A stretch of DNA of 64,000 bases from Meandrina meandrites (taxonomy: Eukaryota; Cnidaria; Anthozoa; Scleractinia; Meandrinidae). Numbering within the stretch: position 1 is the stretch's first letter; every line of letters starts with the position of its first letter. The notes beneath the pieces were generated by a model, which worked only from the letters and a program-made list of their open reading frames with translations, ran no database searches and was not told the DNA's origin. The stretch spans positions 32,118,491 through 32,182,490 of the forward strand of contig OY855906.1 of NCBI GenBank assembly GCA_963693305.1, given 5' to 3'. This document shows positions 30,821-42,555 of the stretch, one piece after another. A program made the position numbers and the translations under genes.

Positions 30821-33800
30821 TGGAGGCGGCGGCGGAAGTAAGTTAACCGTTAAAATAAAATAATAATATAGCAACGAATAAATTGGTTTTAGAGAAAGTA
30901 GATAAGGCACCGAGGCCGAAGAGAAAAGTTAGTTTAAAACTTGGAACAATTCAGAATCGATTCCTTCACAACTCTACCTGCTTAGCGGGTAGTAATAATT
31001 AGAATATAAATCGGAAATAAATAGAGCATAAATTGGAAAGAAGTCGATTTACAAGGCTTTAGGTTGACCCTCACACAAACCCAAATGGACCCAGATGCAT
31101 AAGATATAATTGGAGAATCGGCCCGAGGGTTTGCGAGTCGGTAGACCATGGGTGGGGCGAAATCTCCTAGTATGGGTGCCGAGACCTAAACTTTACTGGA
31201 AGTCGATGAACTACCAAGCAGGCTGCTCTTAAATAGCGGGATGAGGTCTGTTGGAATGCTGTGTACTCCTCTGAATCAAGCTAGGAATGTAGGGTAGTGC
31301 ATGGTGCGGACTCCATCCAACATACATTGAGAGCCCGGTGGTCTTACGGTTTTAGCGTCAGCTGGGGTCAGTGTTGTTGTTCATGGACGGCGGAGCCGGG
31401 GGGGGGGGGGGGGTCTTTAGCCCCCCACTTCTAAGCCAAAACAAATATTCATAAATTAAAAAGATCAATAATGCTGCAAGCACGTTTCAACCATCTTGCG
31501 ATTTTGAACACACACAAAGAGAGATTAGACAAGCTATGTTTAGTTTCTGTGGCTAATTCATTCGTTTCTCTAAACAAAAACCGTCAACGGAACTTCGGCA
31601 AATTTGACACTGCTGACTTCAGCCATTGCAAATGACTTTAACTAATGAACTTACCTTGGGTTAAAACGAGAGACGTACGACTTGAGATGAGTCAGGCAGA
31701 ACCTTATATCCCCTTTTCTCGGATTTTCCGTTAGCCCTTTACAGTTTCTCGAGACTTTGCAAATTGTTTTAATGTTGAAATTTGTCATATTCCATTAAGA
31801 ATTTTGCGTCGCAATTTTACACCACTGATTTTTAACATTTCCCCAGCAGGCTACACACGTCGAGCTTTTATCAAGTTCAAAAAAATCTCGGCAATATCGG
31901 ATGTGAGAACTGAAAATACATGTGATTTTATACTTTATTCAGATTTATTTTTTGACGAAATATCTCGTGGAGAATGCTGAAAATAGCATTTGCGAGACTC
32001 TAGATTTCAAAATTTTCTGGGGGAGCATGCCCACAGACCCCTCTAGAGGCTCGCGCGTTCGGCGCTCGCTTCTGTGAACATCACCTTAAACCCCCCCCCC
32101 CCCCCCCCCCCCACTTCAAATTACACTCCACCGTCCCTGTTGTTGTTGTGTTATTGTGAAAGACACCCAACGCCCACATTAAATATAAATGGCTTCCGAT
32201 GATAGGGCAATCTGACGAAATTAAAGGAATTAACGCGGTGTTGAAATCCAATCCTGGAAAAAAAGAAATACAGTAAAAACCCGCAAATCAGAACCTGCAT
32301 TTTCCCAAGTTAGCCTAAACAGGTTCTTGAATAAATTTTGTCGATTGGGATTTTAGGTTCTTAAATAGGTTTTTGGTTCCTTGCGAACAAAATGTTTTGT
32401 TGCCGAAAACAATATTGGTACTGGCAGTTGCCGGTTTACGCCGAATATACATGAAATCATGACTTAAAGACTTCAGTTCAAACATAATATGAACCATTTG
32501 CCCAGTAGAGCTTGTTTTGCTTGATTTATGAAGGCTAAGTTTCAAATGAATTCTATGAAATAAGAACTTGTTTTGAAGTTAAGGCTAAAACAGGTTCTGG
32601 TAAGGAGTATAAGGAGGTATAAATGGAAACTTTGGCCAAATAGGTTCCTAAATTTTAGGTTTTTAAATACGGGCTACTGTATTGTTGTGTTTCCAATCTC
32701 TTCAAATTATGGAAACCGGGGTGGAGCGATGTTCATTTGACCTTAAAATGATTATTCTCAAACAGAACTCCAACAGCAAACAAACGGATACAGGAGATTT
32801 GATTAGTTCAAAGTTAAACGAAAAAATCGAGCAGGCACGTCAAGGAGAAGACAAACTCTGACGAAATACACTTTCAAGTTCTATCATGCTCCAACCAAAC
32901 GAAGCAATATTTTCCATGTGTGTTTTCAATGCTAGAAATTTCATTAATTTAAGTTCTTCCATCAATATAAAGGCTGCCAAGACAAAAGCCAATCCTGTCT
33001 TTCCTGGAAGCCATACTGCCGGTCCAACAGTATTGTCAAACAGTGGTGTCCCAAAACATGTGGTACTTGTAAGTATTATACATTGCAATGTATGAGCTAG
33101 ATATTTAACAATTATTCCACGAGCGCGCGTTGGTTATGAGGTGGTAGATAGTGAGGCGCGTACCGCCGATTTAGCTATAACGATCTCATATCCAACAAGC
33201 ACGAGTGGAATAACTGTTTTATTAAAATACCCAAAAGAATTGCAATATTTGAGCTCCCCAGCTGTTTTCGTTGACGCGCATCGGCTACGAAATTTGTTGT
33301 TTATAGTATATGAGCTCATATACCATTGCCTATTAAAACTCAGGACCACGAAATTTGTGGTAAATGGTATCTGAGCTCATATACCATTGCCAACCAAAAC
33401 TCAGGAATTGCAATATATATCATTGCTGGTTTTTATTAATACATTATAAGCAATTGTGCTAACAAAATACAGTTTTACGGGTCATGTAGACTAAGCAAAA
33501 ATTGAAATGGCGGAAGTGCCATGGCTTCCATGCTTGCTGGGTATGAAATGGAGCAACACGAACAAAAAAGGAAATTAGAAAGAAAGGGGAATACATAAGA
33601 GGGAATAATGAAAAAGAAAAGTAAAATTTAAAAAAAGGTCGGTAAAAAAGGTAGAGGTACAAATATACCAAAGCAAAGGTGGATTTGCCTCGCCTCGCCT
33701 TGCCTTGCCTTTCCTTGCCTTGCCTTGCCTTGCCTTGCCTTGCCTTGCCTTGCCTTGCCGTGCCTTCCCCTGCCGTGCCGTGTCGTGTCGTGCCGTGCCG

Positions 33801-35882
33801 TGCCTCACATTTGAAGACTTTTTTTAAAAGTCGCCACGAAAGCTCATCATACAAACTTTATGTCAAGCCGGCCAGACATTATTGCTATAGAAATACGTTT
33901 GTTATTAAGATAGTTAAAAAATGGAATTTCGTACCTAAAAACATAGTAGAGGCTGAGAATTTCTAGAGAATTTCTTAAGGCGTTATGAAATTTTCATTTG
34001 TATTTCTTAGGGGTTTAACCTCCAAACATCCCTTCAGATGCCCTTTCTTTTTATTTTAAGTTTTATACTAGTATACATAAGAATATGTTTGTGTTAATTA
34101 TGTATTGTAGCTTGTGCATCTTGTGCATTGCATTACCTTTCTTTCATTTTTTATTTACATCGCAATGCGCTCCTTGTTATAAACATTTTTGTTTTTCAGT
34201 TAAAGGCATATTTTCACTAAAATGAATAATCAAACAATATATACTTTCAAGTCAATGACAATCTATATTTTATCTCTGTAGGTGGTGGTGGCGGTGGAGG
34301 AGGAGGTGGAGGAGGAGGTGGTGGCGGAAGTGAGTTTAAACTTCGTCTCTTTCATTGAGTTTGTCGCAAATTCAGGCGCCACAAAAGTAATTTAAAACTC
34401 GATTTGGCAGAGATGAACTTTAAAATTTCGTTTAAGGAAGAACCCCTTTATTTGGGAAGCCAACTTTTTTCATAGTCTAAACAGCGTTTCGATCGAAGGA
34501 CAGAAGAAATATAAATAAATTTAAGTATCTTACCTATAGTAAATATCTAATGATACATATTTTTACGCTAATGCTTTATTTAAATGCAAAGGCTGTCAAG
34601 ACAAGAATCCTAGGGCCTGTCCTGGCTGGAAAAACTACTGCAATTTTCCTTCTGTAAAGAAGCAATGTCGCAAGACATGTAATTTATGTAAGTGTGCATG
34701 ACAACGTACAGGCTAAAGTTTATTCCTATTAATACCGTGACACAATGATGAGATTTCAACAGAGACTAAAGAAATGGAAAGTTTTCAAAACATAAAACTA
34801 AGGTAAAAGTCTAACGACTTAATTTAAGATGCTATTGCAAATTATAAATGTCTAGTTTCAGGCCTGTTTGTGTGATTGCTGTTGTTTGATTTATTGCGCG
34901 CGATTTGTTCTGTTTTGTTCTGTTTTGTTTTTTTGTATGTTTGCAAAAAGTTAGAATTCTCGTCAATAGAAAGCTTATTGTATCAGAACATTATTTATAT
35001 CTGTTCATTTTAGGGTTTGTTCTTCTAGGTAATTAATCATACAGCATGTGCCGTAGCATACTTGCAAGACGAGTTGCAAAAGACCGCGCGCATGCATTCC
35101 AAAATGGGCAACCTTAGTTCAATCTAAGTGAATATATATATATAATGCTTCACATGTTTACATCTACATAACAACAAATGATTCATTAAGCCACAAACGT
35201 TAGCTGCAGTATAGCTAAACTACGCTGAAAAAAACCTATTTGTGTTTTCTGTTCAAATGAATTAATGAAACATCAGAGTCGCTTTTTGGTCTAAGGCAGT
35301 AAGATAGTGATTTGAAGCCGGATCGATGCCTAACTAAGTATGAAAAACTACCGGGTGCTCCTCGTACCTCAGGACCTCTAGGGGCAAACTTTGTGATACC
35401 ACTTAGGGTGTGGTACCAATTGAACAATACAAAGTGTAACAGGAAATACTTCTCTCACTTCAGAAATGGTGTCACTTTGGGTGAAAAGAAATTTTAGCCA
35501 CGCCAACCAAACGAGAATCTGCTGCTGGTCAGCGGATCCCCGTATGGTTAAAAATTCCCGTATGTTTAAAGTAAGCATGTCTGATCGCAAAACAAGTAAA
35601 TAAATGAACGCTCTGTCGTTAGCACTGGCCGCCTTCCACTGATATCTATTTGGGGTGTTCTCAGAAAATCACTCCACTCCCCATCCGCGCGGGGATTTGG
35701 GATTGTGGTGATGACTGGCAAAATTTTCCGGGGACCAAAAACAGCGTCCGCACCGTTTTAAAAAAGATCTGACGATGACATTTTGGCCTGGTGGATAAAA
35801 CTTCGCCTACAGTGTAGGACCCTAAGCTATGTAAACCATGTTATTGCATTTTTTTTTTCATTTATCTTTTCTTCTAGGTTGA
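27508..35882 (+). CDS. Secreted S1 serine protease with two ShKT domains, gene B (paralogue of A)
   Basis: Ten exons join to 363 residues: 27508-27562, 27758-27955, 28333-28545, 29056-29219, 30312-30465, 30775-30837, 32973-33068, 34282-34329, 34592-34687 and a terminal exon 35878-35882 that contributes only the last Cys and the TGA. The first five exons match gene A in length and phase exactly (55, 198, 213, 164, 154). Signal peptide [18 protein letters not shown]; triad in [13 protein letters not shown] and GDSGGP; Gly at the S1-pocket position as in A. The tail is Gly run, ShKT (CQDKSQSC to CPKTCGTC), Gly run, ShKT (CQDKNPRAC to CRKTCNLC). In gene A the second Gly run and ShKT share one exon; here an intron separates them. 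Expected location is extracellular or granular. Poly(A) signals follow at 35933 and 35946. Confidence 0.92.
29359..29795 (-). mobile_element. 3' end of a LINE, antisense in intron 4 of gene B
   Basis: The minus strand encodes a short frame with [15 protein letters not shown] and [10 protein letters not shown], the typical last part of CR1/Jockey-like reverse transcriptases, followed by an AT-rich tail ending in a TTATC repeat at 29360. It is 5'-truncated. Confidence 0.55.
29990..30247 (-). mobile_element. tRNA-derived SINE (minus strand) in intron 4 of gene B
   Basis: Read on the minus strand it starts GCGCGGTGGCGTAAGGATTA, has a box-B-like GGTTCGAGCC, then GGGCAAGACACTCT and CTGGGGGTAACCTTGCGATG. 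A second copy on the plus strand lies at 50112-50395 with the same order of blocks. Confidence 0.75.
31385..32133. mobile_element. DNA element bounded by poly-G and poly-C tracts in intron 6 of gene B
   Basis: GGACGGCGGAGCC followed by a G-run (about 31397-31413) is mirrored by a C-run (about 32092-32112) and CTCCACCGTCC. The last bases GGACGG / CCGTCC are inverted. No coding frame was recognised inside. Confidence 0.45.
32269..32681. mobile_element. TA-flanked MITE in intron 6 of gene B
   Basis: TA at both sides encloses 409 bases with imperfect inverted ends CAGTAAAAACCCGCA (left) and CAGTAGCCCGTATTTAAAAA (right, minus strand). GGTTCTTGAATAAA and GGTTCTTAAATAGG phrases repeat inside. Confidence 0.5.
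33686..33805 (+). repeat. Pentanucleotide microsatellite (CCTTG/CCGTG)n
   Basis: About 24 units of CCTTG, turning into CCGTG and TCGTG at the right side. It creates artefactual open frames on both strands. Confidence 0.9.
33826..33966 (+). mobile_element. LINE reverse transcriptase C-terminal fragment
   Basis: The plus-strand frame with [15 protein letters not shown] and [17 protein letters not shown] fits the end of a LINE ORF2 (xxRxxxxxxFFxxRVVxxWNxLP type). Only this fragment is seen, in intron 7 of gene B. Confidence 0.5.
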
Positions 35883-35932
35883 GGCCAAACACAGTGAAAA
35901 AGGATAAATGTTGCTGTAGTTCTGAAACTCAC

Positions 35933-35951
35933 AATAAAATATGACAATAAA
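35933..35951 (+). terminator. Poly(A) signals of gene B
   Basis: Two AATAAA hexamers (35933-35938 and 35946-35951) lie 51-69 bases after the TGA stop. Confidence 0.65.
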
Positions 35952-37095
35952 AGTCTGTAGCACCTGAAATTTTATCTTTCTTTACGTTTCTATAGTTATT
36001 TCATTTGCAGAGATTGCCACGGCTCTCCCCTTTTGTCCATTAAGTTTTTCGGGGCTCCCTATCGCAACCCCGTGTTAATCAAAATAAAGAAAACTAGAGT
36101 CGCATTTATATTTGTAAATATATAGTCGTATATATTCCTCTTCAGCATACATCTGGATCAAGTAACAGGAAGAGAATAGCTCCACGTCTTTACTGGCACA
36201 ATAGCCACTCATCGTCCGAATGTGATTAAGTTATGGGAGGAAAAAATTTTGCCGGACGATGAGCGGTATGATTTAGGGGAGAAATTTGTCGCCGAAGGGG
36301 AGGAGGGTGGGTAAAACAACGTGACGTTGGCCTCAAGCGTATTAAATTAACGGTGAAAAGAGGCTGCAATAGCCTGAAGCGGCCATATAAATAGCGGATT
36401 AAATACCCTGGGGATTTGGAATAAATGGCACCCACGTGTGATAACGCTATAACCATAATAACATTGAAACGAGGCCGGATTCGTGCCTATCGTGTCAGTG
36501 AAAATACCCTGTAAAAGTAACTGAGATGCCCGTCAGAAATGAAAAACTCCCCTGAAAGTTCCCAAATGCCACTCCATTTCTTGGGGCATACTGCTGTAGG
36601 CTTTAAAGGGCCTTATCTATTCCTGTTTAATTGCTGCTTCCTTTGGAAACGAACTTAGGAGGAGTAGGAGGTATCGTATATGTATAACCTGTGAATTTGG
36701 CATATTGGAGTACACTCAACGAAATATCCGAATTCTGATTGGGCAAGAACAGTATAGTACAAATAATCCCGAATGGCACATTTGCACGATGTTGTCATTT
36801 GACTGCAAATATTATTATTTAAATTTTGAATCCACTGTGGGGTTAAAATATCAATTGTTCTAATTAGAATGATAAGAAGAAAAAGGGAAGGATTCTGGTA
36901 GTTGTATTCAAATGACGCCGTCATGTAAATCGTTTATTCTATTCCCTAGAAATGCTTATTTTTCTGAAGTTCACAAACTCTCTCACGAATATTTTCAATG
37001 TTCTTTAATGATATAATTGAAATATCCAAAATATACATTTAATGACATTTGCGTCATTTAATATCTTACTCATCGCTATGCAAGTAAGTATTTAT

Positions 37096-37279
37096 GGGTT
37101 AGAGACTGTTGTGAGTGTTTTGTTTACAAATACACGCACTTGCTGGCCGCACAATGAACGAGAAATTTTCAATACTGCACGAGGCGTAGCCGAGTGCAGT
37201 ATTGAAAATTTCGAGTTCATTGTGCTGCCAGCAAGTGCGTGTATTTGTAAACAAAATACGAACTAACAGCCTCTAACCC
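37096..37279. repeat. Palindrome of about 184 bp (fold-back MITE)
   Basis: The left arm GGGTTAGAGACTGTT...TTTCAATACTGCAC is repeated in reverse complement on the right with a 14-base loop (GAGGCGTAGCCGAG) near 37188. Confidence 0.75.
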
Positions 37280-37771
37280 TTTTAATATACAATCTGAGTA
37301 CACTGCACGTAATACACAATTTCGCGAACTTTGAACAAGAATTTTAATAAATAAGAATTCAGTTGTATCTAAGTAGCACAAAATTATACTGGCGTAGTTT
37401 AAGAAAATAGAAATCACAAAAAGCCATAGATTCCTTAAATATAATTATATGAGGCTTAAAATCATTCACAAAATCGTTCATAAGTTCATATTTAATTTGT
37501 TCTTCCACAATTTCTGCAAATTAATCTGTCAGCTGAAGCCATTGTCAATAATGCACGATTTTTATGCGTTATTGTCAATAACGCACTGTCGGAGTTTGCT
37601 GACGACAGGTAAAGTAAAGTCACGTGCTCGATTTTAACCAATTGCGTGGGTGGATTTTGGACAGTGAACAAAGATTGTATATTAATGTTTAATATCGATC
37701 CTGGTTTGAACGAAACTTGAAACCCATCAACGCGTTATAATTGACGCGAACCACTGTTATCTCCTTTTTGT

Positions 37772-37806
37772 CTCGTGTCGTCATGACGTTGTCATGACGA
37801 CACGAG
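37772..37806. repeat. Perfect 16-bp stem palindrome
   Basis: CTCGTGTCGTCATGAC and its exact reverse complement are separated by three bases. Confidence 0.8.
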
Positions 37807-38441
37807 AATATGCGAGGGGGAGAAGGTGCATTCCAAGGTGCATTCCATGCGCGTTTGCTTTATGAGGCCGCGGAATTTTCCCGCCATGTCAATATTTTTC
37901 CCGCCATGTCAACATTTGCTTTGTGGGGCCGCCGGAATTTCATATCAAAGAACAGATAATGTTTCTTACAAAGCGGTCGCAGCCCGCTGGTTTATCAAAC
38001 TGCAGGTTAGGAGTATTTATTGTAAAGGGCTTATTATGTGAAATACAGGCACGCTTTACTGTTCTTAAAATTGATTTCTTTTCTTTTACGTTTATTGTGC
38101 GGTTCTTCTGATCGGTCTATCAAGCGCAACAAATTCGAGCTAATTCGGTGCACTCGCACGATTTTATCTGTAAATAAACGACACGCGACGCACGCAGAAG
38201 AGATGGCGTTTTTTTATGAACTTGCAGCGAACGAGCAAATTCTTAGCTGTCCAACAGTGCGTTGAAAAGGGTTGAACAGAAAAACGAGACCCTAAAGAAG
38301 ACTGTGATTGCTACGTGAGTATTGCACAACATTTGTTTTGAAAAGTTAGACCTATGGCACGGATAACAACGATCCAATAACAGAAAATAAACGATTAGAT
38401 AAAGACAATTATTTTGATGCTAAATCTTAAAAAAATGTCTT

Positions 38442-38639
38442 TTAAGCCAGCAAGTATGGCGTTTGTTTGTTCCATTTGCCTGCTCTGGGCGTCACGGAAC
38501 ATTTTCGTTCAAATCTTGCGGTGTCCTGTTCCATACTCTTTTCAAACATTTCAATAAAAGAACTCTGCCAGTCTGGAGTCGTACTTTCTCGTCTTTCTAG
38601 ATCTTTTCTCAGGCGGTTCTGATTCATGGAGAGAAACAT
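38442..38639 (-). pseudogene. Fragment of a helical transposon-associated protein
   Basis: The minus-strand frame includes DLERRESTTPDWQSSF and MEQDTARFE, like the C-terminal coiled region of Myb/SANT proteins linked with Harbinger elements. It lies 3' of the SANT-like fragment on the same strand. It could also be chance; no splice model was established. Confidence 0.3.
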
Positions 38640-38804
38640 TTACACTTTCGATTTGCGAAGCCTCGTTAACACTCGGCTCTGAGGTAAAGGTAGTGACTCA
38701 TTTGTGTGTGTACAATATGCGAGCCAGCAAGTCATGCGAGCCATGCGAGGCAGACCTGCGAGGCACTTGAAAATCCCAATAAAAAAGCTACCTAAACGAT
38801 CTGT

Positions 38805-39040
38805 AGGCTAACCGAAGTGCTTTTTTGGCTAACCGGAGTGTTGCTAGGCTAACCAATGTGTTATTTAGGCTAACCGAAATGGCTCGCTTGCCTCGCATGA
38901 CTCGCAAGCCATGTGAACCGGGCAAGCAAGAAATCCCTTATCCGAATATAAAAGCTAACCGCAATTGCAAGCTACCTTAGAGCTAACTGTAGGCTAACCG
39001 AAGTGCTATTTAGGCTAACCGGAGTGCTATTTAGGCTAAG
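38805..39040 (+). repeat. Tandem array with unit TAGGCTAACCGAAGTGCTAT
   Basis: Seven or more diverged units of about 20-22 bases (GGCTAACCG plus AGTGCTATTT) flank a core with GCTCGCTTGCCTCGCATG. A related array (ACTAACCGCAAGCA) lies at 47548-47660. Confidence 0.7.
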
Positions 39041-39046
39041 GTGTGG

Positions 39047-39343
39047 ACACCTTTCTTTATACAAAGAATAGATATCGTTCCAGAGTTTGATTTTTTCTCT
39101 TTGTGAAACTCCCCACAGCTTTTTATATTTTGGCGCCTACGCTTCAAGAACTTCGTGCGTTTCTTCCTCAGTCCAGTCAGCAGACTTAACGCGAGGTTTT
39201 TTCGTTTTTGTGTTTGCCGTAGCAAGTACTTCGACAAAACTTGGAACTGAAGACTGAGGCGATGGCGTGCTTCTCGCCAGTAGTAGTAGCTGGACGATAA
39301 AATATGGCGCTTGTCGATGGAAATGGACAATGTTGACCGCCAT
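39047..39343 (-). pseudogene. Myb/SANT-like DNA-binding domain fragment with premature stop
   Basis: On the minus strand RVKSADWTEEETHEVLEA is followed by an in-frame TAG, and then the frame continues APKYKKLWGVSQR. The WTEEET start and the continuation after the stop look like the Myb/SANT-like domain of Harbinger-associated proteins; a TGG to TAG change is a simple explanation. The call rests on short motifs. Confidence 0.4.
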
Positions 39344-40167
39344 TCATTGGCTGATCTGGATTTGCTACTCTTGCAAACCGTCGACTTGTTTAATAACTTA
39401 TTGCTAAAAGAACAAAATGCGTGATTTGTGATTGTGTGAATTTTCTTTTTACAGAAAGAAATGTACGTGTCGTACAAGTCTTGCGTGTTCTGATGCCTCA
39501 TCGAAAACGCATTTGATTGACATTTAATTTCCTGAAATTGTTTTGATAGTGCGTATTTAAGTAGCGTGGCATCCGACAAACGATAGAAGGTCAAACGATC
39601 TCAGTTAGTCCTTCAGTTGTTTACACCTTTTAAAAGAAATTTCTTTCTACCGAATCTAATTAAACTCGTCAAATATAATTTATCTCTTTCGTTTATACTT
39701 TATATTACTCCTTTTCTAACTGCCGGGGAGTAGTTTGCTTTGTGTTCTACGCGGCGATAACTTGATTTCTGTTCGCATGTGAAAAGTAGCCGGGCAGTGG
39801 CTTTGCCGTGAACATGGCACCTAACTATTTTATTAACTTTTATTTAAAAAAAACCTTCCTTTCCAAATAGACCCATGCGTTTTATGGTTTTACTTCCAAT
39901 CATTGCGAAATGTTAGATTCTTAGTCAACTTTTATTTTAGAAGTGAAAAAAAAAAACATACAGACCACGAAACTAGCCCTCTGATTATAGATTTTGATAA
40001 TCGAGAAATGTTTATCAGCACACTGAGATAAAATTAGTCAGCTGCGTTAGTAAACGAAACGCGAGAATAAATATAGACATCCCTTAAACGTTTCTTTTTC
40101 CTTTCGCGTGACAGTCAGGACGTTTCTCAAATGTTTCTTTTTCCCCTCGCATGACAAGAAATCCGCC

Positions 40168-40257
40168 ATGGATCCTGAACGCGTGATCGCTTCGATTGTA
40201 GCTCTTCTTTTCCTGATTATTGCGCTTAGAAAAGTTCAGAGATTTTTTTCGAGTTGA
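40168..40257 (+). pseudogene. Short frame resembling the N-terminus of a Harbinger transposase
   Basis: MDPERVIASIVALLFLIIAL encodes a hydrophobic N-terminus followed by basic residues and a stop after 29 codons, as HARBI1-like transposases often begin. It lies near the SANT-like remnants on the opposite strand. Weak evidence. Confidence 0.25.
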
Positions 40258-41494
40258 GGATTGCCCTTCTCGGCTCGCTTTGCTCGCCGATTTCTTTGGG
40301 AGCCTGCTCGCAGGCTACGAGAATCGTTACCGAAAGGTTTTTCGTGACTACATAAAATGTAATTAACATGACAAGAGTTGACTGGAACAAATTACTTGAT
40401 CTGTGCAGCAGTGTAGGGTTTCAAGTACGGAATAGCTATAGCTTAGTGTCAAGTGTAGTGTGTCAAACTTATACAGTTGCGGTTACACATCGTCCTTTTA
40501 CCGTGGTAAATGGGCTCTTTACCTCGGAAAACTCACAAATCGTGTGTGACCAACATTTCCCAAGGTAAATTTATCGCGGTGTATTTCCATGGATACATCA
40601 AAAAGAACAAAAGAATCGCCCATGCAAGTTACCGAGGTAAATAGGTAGGTTTTTCAAGTACCCCAAGATAAAATGACCGATCGCGAGGCAAACCTCAAAG
40701 ATAAGCAAATAAAATAAACAGAGAAATTTGAAATTAAATATGGTTTAGATTTCCGGAGGTCAACTTTGCGTGTTCAAGGCAGCAAAAGCGTGGTCTTTCT
40801 TAGAATCATGGCTGGATGGCTTGCTGATTTGTAAGTATAAGCTACTTTTTTTGGAAATTTGGCTTTTAAATACAACACAAGTCAAGGAAGATCTATAGTG
40901 CATTTTCTTATATGTATTTCGATTTAATTTCTAGGCCTAGAAATATCCAACAAGGAGATTTATAAAAACGGAGTCTTCGCCTTCTAATTCTTCGGTGTCT
41001 GAAACACTGATATAACAAAGCAATAGAGGACTGTCGAAACAGTATAAATAATAAAAGCGAGATGATGCTAGCAAGCACCCTCGAATTATCCATTTTCGCA
41101 TTTCGCGCCGAAAACAGTATGAAAGATTAATGACCTTGGTAAAGTATTAAGTCTGTGACGGCAAACACCCCGGTAACGTATTCCCGCCGTGAGTTTACCT
41201 TGGTGTAATTTACCTTGGGAATGCTATTTCGTTACAAACATTCCGGTATTTCCATTTTCAGCGTTTTCGTCGCAAGAAACATGTACTCTATTTTCTGACA
41301 TTGTTCTTGGATCGTAGAAAGCGGGCAATAAATCACAAAAGAAATGGAAAACAGCGCAATTTAACGGTCGGCGCAAGAAGGTGGGGGACGAGTGCTTCGA
41401 GTAACGCTCAATTCCTCTTGCGTTCATTTGCGTCAAAAATAGAGAGGACGTTCTTTTTTGGTAAAAAAACATAAATAATATTTTGTTCTGTCAT

Positions 41495-41600
41495 TTTGTT
41501 TTCCCGCCTGTTTTGTAATTTTGTCTTCCCGCTTGTTTTGTCATTTTGTTTCCCGAGTGTTTTATCATTTCGTTTTCCCACATGTTCGCCATTTTTATTT
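41495..41600 (+). repeat. Minisatellite, unit about 27 bp
   Basis: Four diverged units of the type TTTTCCCGCCTGTTTTGTCAT. Confidence 0.6.
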
Positions 41601-42004
41601 CTCGCATATGAAAAAAAGAAGACTTAAAATTATCCCAGCAAAATTTTCCCCGGTCTCTGCTTTCCCCATCCCCGGAAATGGTAAATCTTCTAAAAACACC
41701 TTTCTTTTTAGAGGCGCGAAAGTTGCAAGCGTAGATAACATACAAGCTTTTTACAGCCTAGAGAAACATTTCCTGTTATAATAGCTTTTTGGTAAAGTAT
41801 ATTTTAGCCTCTTTTTGTATTAGCATTGTAATAAGGAGTACTATTTTTAATCTTAAATTTTAATGTGATGTAAGTTTTAGATGCAGCGCACCTATAGATA
41901 CCACAAGGCAGTCTTCCACCTGAATGACCCACCCTGTTTAAATAAAGTTTCATATACTTACTGTCGTAATGATTCAGTATACTCACCCGGTAATGAGCTA
42001 ATTA

Positions 42005-42555
42005 GTCTCCAACTGAATGTTGTGTAATCCCCACTGAAAGATAGCTGTTCGCAGTCTCTGAATGGTTTTCACCAAACAGTTTCCGTCTGATATCAAGTGC
42101 ATGATTCTTGGGCTCAAGAACGGAGATGTAGTCGCCCAGTGAATGTTGTGTAACCCCTACTTTATGGAAGCTGTCAGCAGTCTTTCGATGTTCTTCACCA
42201 AACAGCCTCAGTCTGATGTCGAGTACACGCTTCTCTGAATAAAAAGCTTCTGAGCAGTCCCCTCTCCTGTGTTGAATGACGGCTTGGTCTTAATAGATGT
42301 CTGGAAAAATCGAATAGCACATAGTCGCGAATAGTACGAATAGTCGCGAATAGTATGTGATAAGTCACCCATGTCCAATATACACGACCTGATACGAGTC
42401 GTAAGTCGTGAATGATGACAACTAGTAGCGAATAGTAGTTGAATAGTGGCGAATAGTAACGAAAAGTGACAAATACTACAGTTCCAAATACTAACGAATA
42501 GTTGCAAATAGTGACGAATAGTCCTAAATAGCGACGATAACGAATAGTGACAATT
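42005..42555 (+). repeat. Duplicated 120-bp unit followed by GCGAATAGT repeats
   Basis: GAATGTTGTGTAA, CTTTCGATGTTCTTCACCAAACAG-like and GTCTGATRTCAAGTGCA-like blocks occur twice (about 42015-42115 and 42138-42232). From 42309 to 42555 a 9-11 base phrase, GCGAATAGTA and variants, recurs about 15 times. Confidence 0.6.

Noticed and set aside
33459..33966. Long open frames across the CCTTG repeat
   Set aside because: A five-base repeat without stop codons stays open in several frames; the translation is pure repeat.
38805..39040. CRISPR-like array
   Set aside because: The units are diverged and contiguous without unique spacers, and the window is eukaryotic.
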